Positions 40,663 to 49,243 of a stretch of 64,000 nt of DNA are shown here, piece after piece; within the stretch, counting starts at the first letter, position 1; every line of letters starts with the position of its first letter. The DNA is taken from assembly GCA_019637075.1 (NCBI GenBank), contig JAHBWI010000003.1, forward strand, positions 496,001 to 560,000. Direction: 5' to 3'. Made by a program: the position numbers and the translations under genes. Below the pieces are notes generated by a model. That model made no database searches and had not been told where the DNA came from. It worked only from the letters and a program-made list of their open reading frames with translations. The stretch comes from Nitrospiraceae bacterium. Lineage in GTDB: Bacteria > Nitrospirota > Nitrospiria > Nitrospirales > Nitrospiraceae.

Positions 40663-41274
40663 ATGATCGCACGTCGTGGAGGGGTTCTGGCGGTGGTGAT
40701 GGCGCTGCAGATATGTCTGGGCGCGGTGACGGTCTTTGCGATGACCGCAACCGACGCGGTCAAGGGGACGATCGACGAAGTGCTGAAGATCGTGGGGGAC
40801 AAAGAGCTCAAGCAGCCGACGAAGTCCGAAGAGCGGAGACAGCGGCTGGAGAAGGTCGTGAGCGATCGCTTCGATTACCCGGAAATGTCCCGCCGATCCC
40901 TGGGGGCACCCTGGAACCAGCTGTCGGACAAGGACAAGCAGGAGTTCGTCGATCTGTTCCGGACGCTTCTGACCAACACGTATGCCGATCGTGTTGAAAC
41001 CTATTCGGGCGAAGGTGTCCAATATTTGAACGAGCGCACGGAAAAGGAATATGCCGAGGTGCGCACCAAGGTCCTGTCCGGGAAGACGGAAATCCCGATG
41101 GACTACCGTTTGCTGAACAAGAATAACGATTGGCGCGTCTATGACGTGGTCGTGGACGGCGTCAGCCTGGTCAACAATTACCGTGGGCAATTCTCAAAGA
41201 TCCTCCGAACCTCCTCGTACCCCGATCTCGTCGACCAACTGCGCAAGAAATCCGAAAAGATCAAAGCCCCGTAG
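40663..41274 (+). CDS. mlaC: MlaC/Ttg2D-like periplasmic lipid-binding protein
   Basis: 203 residues from ATG 40663, with AGAGGGAAT upstream. It has a signal peptide of about 30 residues (MIARRGGVLAVVMALQICL). The body is of the Tol-Tol-Ttg2 type: VVSDRFDYPEMSRRSLGAPW, FVDLFRTLLTNTYADRV and YDVVVDGVSLVNNYRGQFSKIL. MlaC shuttles lipids across the periplasm between the MlaFED complex and the outer membrane. HpnM of hopanoid clusters belongs to this same family, so with shc and hpnG upstream the cargo could be hopanoids; that is inference. Confidence 0.92.
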   Translation: MIARRGGVLAVVMALQICLGAVTVFAMTATDAVKGTIDEVLKIVGDKELKQPTKSEERRQRLEKVVSDRFDYPEMSRRSLGAPWNQLSDKDKQEFVDLFRTLLTNTYADRVETYSGEGVQYLNERTEKEYAEVRTKVLSGKTEIPMDYRLLNKNNDWRVYDVVVDGVSLVNNYRGQFSKILRTSSYPDLVDQLRKKSEKIKAP

Positions 41275-41326
41275 AACGGATACGAGGCATTCGATCGCGG
41301 CAGCGGCCACGCAAGGGACTCCAGGA

Positions 41327-42517
41327 TTGTGGCGCTGGGCTTGCTTGGCGCTGGCGGGGTTTCTCCTGTGGGTCGGGGCCCTGTCCGCCCATGCGGACAC
41401 GCAGGTATTTCCTGTCCCATCGGTGTCGACCAGCCGGAACGACGGAAACGACGCCGGTCTCATTGCGCCGATCCTGATCACCGATCCGGACGGAGAGCTG
41501 CGCTATCTCATGGCGCCGATGTTCATCCAGAACTCGATTGTGGGTTCGCGCGGCGTCTTCAACCTGTTCAAGTATGAACCGGGCGGGCGGGAGATGCGGT
41601 TCATCGGCTCGTTCACCGAAAAGATCGAGCGGAAGCTGTTTTTCAATTATGCCGATCCGGCCTTTAACAATGGCCAATACTCGTTGAACTTCGGCGGCAC
41701 GTTTTTCAAGAACGCCACGTCTCGCTTCTTCGGCATCGGCCAAACGACACCGGAGTCTGGTGAATCCAACTACACGGCGCGCGAGGCCAGGGCCTATTGG
41801 CGCTTCGGGGTCCATGCCAATGAGGTGACGCAGATTGCCGTCGGGCAGCGGGTGCGGCAAGTGCGGCTCGAACGGGGCGCGACCGATCTGCCGTTTTCCG
41901 TCGACCAGTACCCGAATGTGGACGGGATTCGAGGCGAGTCGATCATCATCGGCCACCGGGCCACGTTTCTCTATGACACCCGGGACAATCTTGTGACGCC
42001 GACCGACGGCGTGGCCGTGACGGCCTATGCCGAGCTGAACCAGAATGTGCGCAATCACGATCACCCCGTGTATTCGCGCTACGAGTTGGAAATCAAGAAG
42101 TTGATTCCGAGCGAGTCGAAGCGCGCGATTCTCGTCGTGCGGGCCGACCTGCAGGCGACGCTTGGAACGCAGGTGCCGTTTTTCGAGCAGTCGTCCCTTG
42201 GCGGACAAAACAACCTGCGGGGGTACGGCATGGATCGCTTCATCGATAAGCACCTGCTGGCGTTCAGTATTGAAGAACGGATTCATCTTATTCGTACCAA
42301 GGTGGCCGGCGTGACGGCGGACCTTGAGATTGCCCCGTTTTTGGATACGGGGCAGGTGTTCAATTCGTTCAAGGACGTCAGTTTCAAGGATTACCGCATG
42401 ACCCCAGGGGTCGGACTGCGGGGCATCGTACGGCCGAACGTAGTCGGCCGTCTGGACATCGGCTGGAGTCGCGAAGGCAACAGCGCGGTGTTTGCCGGTC
42501 TAGATTTCCCCTATTAG
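41327..42517 (+). CDS. POTRA-less BamA/D15-family outer membrane beta-barrel protein
   Basis: About 396 residues. The start is uncertain: TTG 41327 gives a good signal peptide (WRWACLALAGFLLWVGALSAHA) with AAGGGA upstream, while a longer frame runs back inside mlaC. The mature part has barrel-type alternating strands ending in aromatic FPY. It includes the surface-antigen stretches SSLGGQNNLRGYGMDRFIDKHLLAFSIEERIHL and YRMTPGVGLRG, which carry the RGY/RGF-like element of BamA/TamA barrels. No POTRA domains fit in the short N-terminal part. It lies 52 bp after mlaC, in the place where an outer-membrane partner would be expected. Confidence 0.75.
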   Translation: MWRWACLALAGFLLWVGALSAHADTQVFPVPSVSTSRNDGNDAGLIAPILITDPDGELRYLMAPMFIQNSIVGSRGVFNLFKYEPGGREMRFIGSFTEKIERKLFFNYADPAFNNGQYSLNFGGTFFKNATSRFFGIGQTTPESGESNYTAREARAYWRFGVHANEVTQIAVGQRVRQVRLERGATDLPFSVDQYPNVDGIRGESIIIGHRATFLYDTRDNLVTPTDGVAVTAYAELNQNVRNHDHPVYSRYELEIKKLIPSESKRAILVVRADLQATLGTQVPFFEQSSLGGQNNLRGYGMDRFIDKHLLAFSIEERIHLIRTKVAGVTADLEIAPFLDTGQVFNSFKDVSFKDYRMTPGVGLRGIVRPNVVGRLDIGWSREGNSAVFAGLDFPY

Positions 42518-42587
42518 CTGAGCACTCCGGCGATTGCGGCTCGGGAAGCGTCCCTCGTTCGGGCGCCATGCGAAAGCCGAGATCTCG

Positions 42588-43670
42588 ATGCAGGCTGCTT
42601 TCCGAAATCGCCACGACCCTGTCACGAGCCACCCATCACTCGGCGGACTTGTGAAATTCCTTTTGAGTCGGACCATATGGTGGCCCACGCTCAGCGTCCT
42701 CATTGTGCTGTCGGCGTCAGCCCCATCGGCCGCCTTGGCCGATGGATTCGGTCCTTTGCCTGTCAGAAATTTTCAAGCGATACAGCAATTGGTCCTGCAG
42801 ATGCCGGGTGATCGGGCGAATGTTGTGAAGCCGGGCACCTTCGATGTCCGGCTGGAGCTGGCCGAAACCAGCAGCATTGCGCGCGACGTCACGGATCAGG
42901 CCCAGACGACGATGAAGTTCGAAACGCTGCGGGCCGGCCTGTTCTTGCGATATGGCGTGAACGATCGGTTCGAAGTTGGGGCCGAAGTGCCGGTTCTGCA
43001 CCGGTATCGTGGGTTTCTCGAAGGGGCCATTATGGCGACGGAGCGGGCAACGACGGGATTGGCTCCGGCGCGCAATGCTCTGATGAACGTGGGTTATGCC
43101 TACCAGGTCGACCGTGCCGGACGGACCCTCTTCAGCGGCAAGGAGGGTGGAACGGGCTTGGGGGATATTTCTTTCTTTGGGAAGTATCAGGTGCTGAAGG
43201 AAACGACAGTAGTACCGGCACTGTCCTTCCGAGTCGGGGTGAAGGCACCCACGGGAAACCGTGAACAAATCTTCGGCAGCGGCCATCCCGATGCCGCAGT
43301 CGGGCTGGCCATGGAAAAGACGCTGGCGTCACGTTGGATCGTCTATGCGAACGTGAACGGGATTTTTCCGACCGGGCATTTGGCTGGACTCGCCCTCTAT
43401 CCGGTCATGAGTGGGCTGGCGGCGGTCGAGTATCTGTGGTCCGAGAATCTGTCCTTTACGGCCCAGTTCGACTATTACTCGTCACCGTTCCATGGTACCG
43501 GCACTCAGACGTTGGATAAGGGCGTGACGGAGTCGGCAGTCGGCTTCAGTTACCGTGTCGCGCGCGGGTTGCTGTGGCAGGTGTATGGCGTGGAGAATCT
43601 GGATTTCATCACGGGGAGTGCGGCGGATTTTACGGTCTCCACCCTGTTCACGTACCGATTCGGGAGCTAG
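42588..43670 (+). CDS. DUF3187-like outer membrane beta-barrel protein
   Basis: 360 residues from ATG 42588; GTG 42651 would give a cleaner signal peptide start (KFLLSRTIWWPTLSVLIVLSAS) and is a serious alternative. After the signal the protein reads as a barrel: GPLPVRNFQAIQQLVLQMPG, RAGLFLRYGVNDRFEVGAEVPVLH, VGVKAPTGNREQIFGSGHPD, with C-terminal FTYRFGS. This resembles DUF3187 proteins, whose function is not known. It lies between the BamA-like barrel and dxs, which suggests an outer-membrane role in the same lipid operon. Confidence 0.65.
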   Translation: MQAAFRNRHDPVTSHPSLGGLVKFLLSRTIWWPTLSVLIVLSASAPSAALADGFGPLPVRNFQAIQQLVLQMPGDRANVVKPGTFDVRLELAETSSIARDVTDQAQTTMKFETLRAGLFLRYGVNDRFEVGAEVPVLHRYRGFLEGAIMATERATTGLAPARNALMNVGYAYQVDRAGRTLFSGKEGGTGLGDISFFGKYQVLKETTVVPALSFRVGVKAPTGNREQIFGSGHPDAAVGLAMEKTLASRWIVYANVNGIFPTGHLAGLALYPVMSGLAAVEYLWSENLSFTAQFDYYSSPFHGTGTQTLDKGVTESAVGFSYRVARGLLWQVYGVENLDFITGSAADFTVSTLFTYRFGS

Positions 43671-43851
43671 GAGCGCTGAGAGCTAACTGCCCAGAATATA
43701 GAGTAAAACCCTTGACAGTGCAGGGGGCATATGTGAGACTATTCCGAATTACGGAAAACTTCTTCGCTGCTTCGTTATACCCTGCGCCATACAGCTACAT
43801 CCCGTTGAGTACCGTGGTTCGTTTCTCATCATTTGACAAGGAGATAGAGCA

Positions 43852-45798
43852 ATGTCGCTGTTGAAGACCATACATAGTCCGGCTGATTTGAAGCGACTCT
43901 CCCCGGAGCAGTTCCCCGAACTCTGCCAGGAGATTCGCGACCAGATCATTTCCGTGGTCTCTAACGTCGGCGGGCACCTGGCCTCCAACCTCGGCGTGGT
44001 TGAACTGACCGTCGCTCTGCAGTACCTCCTTGATACGCCGAATGACAAGATCGTCTGGGACACGAGCAACCAGGCCTACACCCACAAGCTGCTGACCGGT
44101 CGTCGCGAGCAATTTCACACGCTGCGCCAGTATGGCGGGTTGAGCGGGTTCACCAAGCGAGAAGAGAGCGCCTACGATACCTTCAACGCGGGGCACGCGG
44201 GAACGGGTGTGTCGGCTGCGTTCGGCATGGCGGAGGCCCGCGATCAGCAGGATGAAAAGTACAAGGTGGTCTGTGTGGTCGGCGACGGCGCGATGACGGC
44301 CGGGATGACGCTGGAAGGTCTCCACCACGCCGGCGGAACCAACCGTGACTTCCTCGTGGTTCTGAACGACAACCAGATGTCTATTTCCAAGAACGTCGGC
44401 GCCATTTCCGCCTATTTGAACCGGACATTCACCGGCGAGTTCTATGCCCGCATGCGCGAGGAAACCGGACAGTTGTTGCGCAAGATCCCCCACATCGGCC
44501 TGGAAGTGCAAAAGATCGCGCGTCGGGCTGAAGAGTTGGCCAAGGGCGCGATTCTCCCGGGTCTCCTGTTTGAGGAACTGGGCTTCCAGTACGCCGGTCC
44601 GATCGACGGACACAACTTCGAGCATCTCCTGCCGACGCTCGAGAACGTGCTGAAGATGAAGGGCCCCGTGCTGTTGCATGTGATTACGAAGAAAGGGCTC
44701 GGCTATCAGCCGGCGATGGAAAACCCGGTGTGGTTCCATGCCTGTCCGTCCTTTGTGCGCGAAACGGGAGCCCCGGCCAAGAAGTCTCCGCGTCCGACCT
44801 ATACGGCGATGGCGGTCGACACGTTGGTGAAGTTGGCCAAGCAAGACAAGCGGATCGTGGCGATCACCGCGGCCATGTGCGAAGGCACCGGCCTGAACGT
44901 GTTCGAAAAGGCGTTTCCCGATCGGCTGTATGACGTGGGAATCGCCGAGCAACATGCCGTGACGTTCGCCGCCGGTATGGCAGCGCAGGGCATGAAGCCC
45001 GTCGTGGCCTTGTATTCGACCTTCCTGCAGCGTGCCTACGACCAAGTCGTACACGACGTGGCCACCCAGAATCTGCCGGTCATGTTCTGCATCGATCGAG
45101 GCGGGCTCGTGGCTGAGGACGGCACAACGCACCATGGCGCGTTCGACTATGCATTTCTGCGGCACGTGCCGAACATGGTCGTCACGGCGCCCAAGGATGA
45201 AAACGAACTGCAGCACCTGATCAAGACCTGTTTGGATTTCGACGGTCCCGCCTCCGTGCGCTATCCGCGCGGCGTGAGCCTCGGTGTCCCGATGGATCCG
45301 GAGCCGACTGCCTTGCCGATCGGCAAGGGAGAAGTACTGCGCGAAGGAACCGATGTCGCCATCGTCGCCATCGGCGTCACGGTGTGGCAGGCCGTCAAGG
45401 CAGCCGAACGTCTGGCCGAAGACGGTATCTCGGCGGCCGTCATCAACGGCCGTTTTGTGAAGCCTCTCGACGGTGAATTGATCGCGAAGACTGCGAAGAA
45501 CGTTCGCTACCTCGTCACGGTCGAAGAGGGGTGCAAGATGGGCGGGTTCGGCTCGGCAGTGCTCGAAGCGATTGCCGAGGCGGGCATTACGCATCTGCGG
45601 ACGAAAGTCATCGGTTTGCCCGATTGGTATATCGAGCAGGGTCCTCAGGACTTCCTGCGCGAACGCTATGGCCTGACTGCCGACGGGATTTATGCCAGCG
45701 TGAAGGAATTGCTCGGCAAGGGCGCTGCAGCCGATGAAGCGAGCCGAGTGGCTTCGCTGGTGGGCGGACTGCCCCTGGGCGATGAGCAGGGAAGCTGA
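43852..45798 (+). CDS. dxs: 1-deoxy-D-xylulose-5-phosphate synthase
   Basis: 648 residues, normal length. It makes DXP from pyruvate and glyceraldehyde-3-phosphate with thiamine diphosphate, the first MEP-pathway step. Motifs are GGHLASNLGVVELTVAL, the TPP motif GDGAMTAGMTLEGLHHAG through VVLNDNQMSIS, TYTAMAVDTL at the second domain, VGIAEQHAVTFAAGMA and GGLVAEDGTTHHGAFD. AAGGAGAT stands before the ATG. It lies 181 bp after the DUF3187-like gene and 48 bp before ispG, giving a local pair of MEP genes at the end of the hopanoid/Mla block. Confidence 0.96.
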   Translation: MSLLKTIHSPADLKRLSPEQFPELCQEIRDQIISVVSNVGGHLASNLGVVELTVALQYLLDTPNDKIVWDTSNQAYTHKLLTGRREQFHTLRQYGGLSGFTKREESAYDTFNAGHAGTGVSAAFGMAEARDQQDEKYKVVCVVGDGAMTAGMTLEGLHHAGGTNRDFLVVLNDNQMSISKNVGAISAYLNRTFTGEFYARMREETGQLLRKIPHIGLEVQKIARRAEELAKGAILPGLLFEELGFQYAGPIDGHNFEHLLPTLENVLKMKGPVLLHVITKKGLGYQPAMENPVWFHACPSFVRETGAPAKKSPRPTYTAMAVDTLVKLAKQDKRIVAITAAMCEGTGLNVFEKAFPDRLYDVGIAEQHAVTFAAGMAAQGMKPVVALYSTFLQRAYDQVVHDVATQNLPVMFCIDRGGLVAEDGTTHHGAFDYAFLRHVPNMVVTAPKDENELQHLIKTCLDFDGPASVRYPRGVSLGVPMDPEPTALPIGKGEVLREGTDVAIVAIGVTVWQAVKAAERLAEDGISAAVINGRFVKPLDGELIAKTAKNVRYLVTVEEGCKMGGFGSAVLEAIAEAGITHLRTKVIGLPDWYIEQGPQDFLRERYGLTADGIYASVKELLGKGAAADEASRVASLVGGLPLGDEQGS

Positions 45799-45846
45799 GC
45801 AAGCAAAAATTAGAGATAAAGTGTCGGAGTTAGGGCTGAGACACTG

Positions 45847-47046
45847 ATGCATATCACCAGGAAGAAGACGCGGCAGATTCAGGTGGGAAACGTGAAGATC
45901 GGCGGGGATGCGCCGATTGCGGTCCAGTCGATGTGCTCGACCGACACCCGCGACGTGAAGGCCACGGTGGAACAGATCCGGCAGCTGGAGGAAGTCGGCT
46001 GCGAGGTCATTCGTGTGGCCGTGCCTGACGAAGCAGCTGCGGCGGCGCTTCCAAAGATCAAGGCGGCCATGACCGTGCCGCTGATCGCGGACATTCATTT
46101 CGACCACCGGTTGGCCCTCAAAGCCGCCGAAGTCGTAGATTGCGTGCGCATCAACCCGGGGAACATCGGGGCCTGGTGGAAGGTGCAGGAAGTGATCAAG
46201 GCGGTGAACGAGCGGGGGATTCCCCTGCGCGTGGGGGTCAACGGCGGATCGCTTGAGCGGCCGTTGCTGGACAAGTACGGCTGGCCTTCTCCGGAGGCCC
46301 TGTCGGAATCGGCGTTGAATGCCGTCCATGCGCTCGAGGACGAAGGGTTCACCAATCTGAAGGTGTCCCTCAAGGCTTCCGACGTCCACCACGCCATCGA
46401 TGCCTATTACCTGTTTTCGACCCAATCGAATTATCCCCTGCACATCGGCATCACCGAAGCCGGCACGGCTATGACCGGCGCCGTGAAGTCCGCCATCGGG
46501 CTGGGCTTCTTGCTGACGCAGGGCATCGGCGATACGCTGCGGGTGTCGTTGGCGGCTGATCCGGTCGAGGAAGTGAAGGTCGGGTTCGAGATCCTCAAGT
46601 CGCTCGAGTTACGCCATCGCGGCATCAACGTGATCGCCTGTCCGACCTGCGGCCGCGTCGAAATCGACGTCGTGCGCATGGCCAACGAATTGGAAAAGAA
46701 GCTCGGGCACATCAAGACTCCGCTCAACGTGTCGGTGCTCGGCTGCGTGGTCAACGGAATCGGCGAAGGCAAGGAAGCGGACATTGGTATTGCCGGCGGC
46801 GAAGGGAAGGGGATTCTCTTCAAGAAGGGCAAGCTGATGCGCAAGGTGCCGATGGAAGAACTCATGGATACGCTGATCCATGAAGTCGAGCAGATGGCCA
46901 AGGAGAAGGAGGCCGAAGGGGTTTCCGAATCCGCCGATCGTGACGCGAACGGAAAGACGGAGGCCGGTTGGGAACCGATCGGTCAAGGCAGCGATCAACC
47001 GTCGACCCTCGTGCGCGACATCCCTGTGCTTCCGACCAAACGCTGA
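45847..47046 (+). CDS. ispG: 4-hydroxy-3-methylbut-2-en-1-yl diphosphate synthase
   Basis: 399 residues. It converts methylerythritol cyclodiphosphate to HMBPP with a [4Fe-4S] cluster. The TIM-barrel N-terminal part has VQSMCSTDTRDV, LIADIHFDHRLAL, RINPGNIG and LRVGVNGGSLE. The cluster cysteines are in IACPTCGRVEID and VLGCVVNGIGEGKEADIG. A C-terminal tail of about 40 residues after the usual end is polar and probably disordered. It is the single-domain bacterial form without the insert of plant IspG. It follows dxs and is the product-side partner of ispH at 30.3 kb. Confidence 0.95.
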   Translation: MHITRKKTRQIQVGNVKIGGDAPIAVQSMCSTDTRDVKATVEQIRQLEEVGCEVIRVAVPDEAAAAALPKIKAAMTVPLIADIHFDHRLALKAAEVVDCVRINPGNIGAWWKVQEVIKAVNERGIPLRVGVNGGSLERPLLDKYGWPSPEALSESALNAVHALEDEGFTNLKVSLKASDVHHAIDAYYLFSTQSNYPLHIGITEAGTAMTGAVKSAIGLGFLLTQGIGDTLRVSLAADPVEEVKVGFEILKSLELRHRGINVIACPTCGRVEIDVVRMANELEKKLGHIKTPLNVSVLGCVVNGIGEGKEADIGIAGGEGKGILFKKGKLMRKVPMEELMDTLIHEVEQMAKEKEAEGVSESADRDANGKTEAGWEPIGQGSDQPSTLVRDIPVLPTKR

Positions 47047-47078
47047 CGCATTTTCCCGCAGCGCCACGTTCTTCCTGG

Positions 47079-47108
47079 TTGTGTTCGGACCGATCCCCCT
47101 TTTATAAT
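47079..47108 (+). promoter_or_regulatory. Promoter of tRNA-Cys
   Basis: TTGTGT at 47079-47084, 18-bp spacer, perfect TATAAT at 47103-47108, placed 12 bp before the tRNA. Confidence 0.7.
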
Positions 47109-47120
47109 GCCGACTCCCGG

Positions 47121-47196
47121 GGCGCCGTACCCAAGTGGCTAAGGGAGCAGTCTGCAAAACTGCGATGCAGCGGTTCGAACCCGCTCGGCGCCTCCA
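47121..47196 (+). tRNA. tRNA-Cys (anticodon GCA), CCA encoded
   Basis: A full cloverleaf can be drawn. The acceptor stem GGCGCCG pairs with CGGCGCC; the anticodon arm is GCAGT-CTGCAAA-ACTGC with anticodon GCA; the T arm is AGCGG-TTCGAAC-CCGCT. Discriminator U73, typical of cysteine tRNAs, is followed by a genomically encoded CCA. A promoter with perfect TATAAT lies immediately upstream. Confidence 0.96.
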
Positions 47197-47346
47197 TACC
47201 TTGCTTGCCCGCCCGGATCCCCTCACCTTGCTCTTGGCGACGGGAAAGACCCCTCTACGGTTCCTCCTGGTTGTAGACTTCCTGTGGGCCGGAGCTTGGC
47301 CGCCACATTCGTGGTAGCGCGCGGCTGCTTGCTGGACAAGGCATCC

Positions 47347-47374
47347 TTGATTGCTGCAAGTCTGTGACTATGCT
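47347..47374 (+). promoter_or_regulatory. Candidate promoter of the His-rich protein / metal efflux operon
   Basis: TTGATT at 47347-47352, 16-bp spacer, TATGCT at 47369-47374. The predicted start near 47381 leaves only about 8 nt before the ATG at 47389, with no ribosome-binding site. The sequence 47197-47346 shows no gene. Confidence 0.5.
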
Positions 47375-47388
47375 ACGCTGATTCTCCT

Positions 47389-47856
47389 ATGGTCCGTCTA
47401 CTCGACGATTCCCGACTTGGCCGCCTGGCCCTGTGCATCTGGGTGTGCGTCTGGATGCTGCTGGTCCCGTTGTTTCACGTGCATCCGGAAGCCGATCATC
47501 ATCACGGTGAAGCCGGGCATGTACACGGAGGGACCGTCCATACGGTCTGGTCGGGCGATCTCGATTGCGAGTCGGATCGCTATGAGCGGCCATCGCCGGG
47601 TGTGGTGACCCTCTCCAGCGACGGATCGCCGAGTTGGCACGAACATCCGGAACTCGGTTTTTCGGTGCTGAACGATTCCACGGACCGCAAGCCCCTCAAA
47701 CCCTGCATTACCGTCGGTGTCCTGCTGAGCTCGATTGAATTCGATGGCCTCGTTCGTGGTCGAGTGTTGTTCGACGATCCGGTGCCGCCGGCCAAGCCCT
47801 GGCGACTTCTGACCCACGCCCATTCTGCCCACGCTCCACCAGTCTCCCTCAGCTAA
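47389..47856 (+). CDS. His-rich small exported or membrane-anchored protein, function unknown
   Basis: 155 residues. I do not recognise a family. Residues about 12-28 are hydrophobic (LALCIWVCVWMLLVPLF), a possible signal or anchor. They are followed at once by a histidine-rich stretch HVHPEADHHHGEAGHVHGG, and the C-terminal end has THAHSAHAP. About 11 His lie in the first 60 residues, which suggests metal binding (zinc, cobalt, nickel or copper). An in-frame TGA at 47365 makes the ATG at 47389 the first start. It lies 93 bp before czcC with no terminator between, so it is probably the first gene of the metal efflux operon, as a periplasmic metal chaperone or sensor; that role is inferred. 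Confidence 0.6.
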   Translation: MVRLLDDSRLGRLALCIWVCVWMLLVPLFHVHPEADHHHGEAGHVHGGTVHTVWSGDLDCESDRYERPSPGVVTLSSDGSPSWHEHPELGFSVLNDSTDRKPLKPCITVGVLLSSIEFDGLVRGRVLFDDPVPPAKPWRLLTHAHSAHAPPVSLS

Positions 47857-47949
47857 GTCCCGTTTTCGCATGACGTGGTGAACGACCTCGATGCCGGCGA
47901 ATGCCCGGCATTGTCGTCCGATGTTGGTCGTTCAGCAGGGAGGCTCCAC

Positions 47950-49203
47950 ATGAAACGGATTCCAGTTCTATTTGTATACGTCTGCGTGGTCTTTTCCCTG
48001 GGCGTCCCCTCGGCAGGGTGGACGGCTGATCCGCCATCCGCCGTCTACTCCTTGGGAGATATCCTCGCGTTGGCCGCCGAGCGGAACCCAACCATTGCCG
48101 GGGCCGAGGGACTCGTGAAGCAAAGCCAGGGGCAGCAGATTGCCGCCGGGGCCTATCTCAATCCGTCGCTGACCGGCGTTGCAGGGCGGGGCGCGATCCG
48201 CGACCCGAGCAACGGGGCGCGTGTCACCGAGCGGACGATCACGGTTGAACAACCCTTGGAGTGGTCGGGGAAGCGGCAAGCCCGTCAAGAAGCAGCCGAT
48301 GCGGGGGTGGCCGGGACGAACGCCCTGTTGGAAGAGACCAGGCTGACGCTCGCCTCCGATGTCAAAGTCGCCTTTTTCTCCCTCCTCCTGGCGCTGCGAG
48401 ACGCCGAACTCGCGGCGCAAAATGTGACGCTGGTGGAAGAGGTGCTTCGGACGGTCAAGGCGCGGGTTGCGGCGGGAGAAGCCACCTCGTTCGATACGAT
48501 GAAGGCCGGGGTCGAGGTGCAAAAGGCCCAGAAGGATGTGGCGCGGGCGCAGAACGCCGTGCTCGTGGCGAAATCTCGATTGAATACGCTCACGGCGGGT
48601 GCCCTCGGCAAACAATTCGGCGTGCAGGGAGATTTTCTTTCTCCCAAACCGAATTTGGATGTCGAGGGTCTGGCGGCCAGAGCGGTCGAGGACCACCCGG
48701 CGCTGCGGCGGTTGGGCAAGGTGGCGGAACAAGCCGACCATACGGTCCGCTACGAGCGCGAGTCGCGCGTGCCCAACGTCAGCATTTTGGGGAGCTACCA
48801 CCGCGAGGCGGGAGACGAATCGGTGACCGCCGGGCTGAGCGTCCCACTGCCGCTCTGGTACCGGCGTCAGGGCGAGATCGAAACGGCTATGGGCGCGAAG
48901 TATCGAGCAGAAGCCGAGCGGGCTCGAGCCCGCAATGAATTGGAGCAGGCGATCACGCAGCACACCCAGGAATTGCGCACGGCACAGGATCAACTCCATG
49001 TCTTCGAAACCGGACTACTCAAACAGGCGGAGCAAACGTTGGCGGTAGCCCGCACCAGTTTCCGTCAGGGGGTGGCCAGCTTGCTCGATGTGCTCGATGC
49101 CCAACGAGTCTACCGGCAGACCCTGTTGGAATATGCGCAGGTGCGCGCGGACCTTTCGATTGCCTTGGTGCGATTGGAACGCTCGCTGGGAACCTCGCTG
49201 TAA
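47950..49203 (+). CDS. czcC: TolC-family outer membrane factor of a CzcCBA-type efflux system
   Basis: 417 residues from ATG 47950, preceded by AGGGAGG. It has a signal peptide (MKRIPVLFVYVCVVFSLGVPSAG), then the paired outer-membrane-efflux domains with long coiled coils (LGDILALAAERNPTIAGAEGL, ITVEQPLEWSGKRQARQEAADAG, FRQGVASLLDVLDAQRVYRQT). It forms the outer membrane channel for the RND pump. It is the expected length for CzcC/CusC. It is followed 40 bp later by the adaptor gene. Confidence 0.88.
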   Translation: MKRIPVLFVYVCVVFSLGVPSAGWTADPPSAVYSLGDILALAAERNPTIAGAEGLVKQSQGQQIAAGAYLNPSLTGVAGRGAIRDPSNGARVTERTITVEQPLEWSGKRQARQEAADAGVAGTNALLEETRLTLASDVKVAFFSLLLALRDAELAAQNVTLVEEVLRTVKARVAAGEATSFDTMKAGVEVQKAQKDVARAQNAVLVAKSRLNTLTAGALGKQFGVQGDFLSPKPNLDVEGLAARAVEDHPALRRLGKVAEQADHTVRYERESRVPNVSILGSYHREAGDESVTAGLSVPLPLWYRRQGEIETAMGAKYRAEAERARARNELEQAITQHTQELRTAQDQLHVFETGLLKQAEQTLAVARTSFRQGVASLLDVLDAQRVYRQTLLEYAQVRADLSIALVRLERSLGTSL

Positions 49204-49243
49204 TGGTTTGGAGCGCCTCACAGACCGACAAGGGAGTACGGCT

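Noticed and set aside
43712-43740. Perfect TTGACA upstream of dxs
   Set aside because: No acceptable -10 box lies 16-18 bp downstream (GAGACT), so I did not call a promoter.
43795-46443. 882-codon open frame on the - strand opposite dxs and ispG
   Set aside because: It is rich in His, Arg, Gly and Leu without any domain, and both + strand genes have full family motifs. It is a codon-bias shadow of GC-rich genes.
47135-47317. Short open frame running through the tRNA-Cys gene
   Set aside because: It overlaps a complete tRNA cloverleaf with its own promoter and has no coding features.
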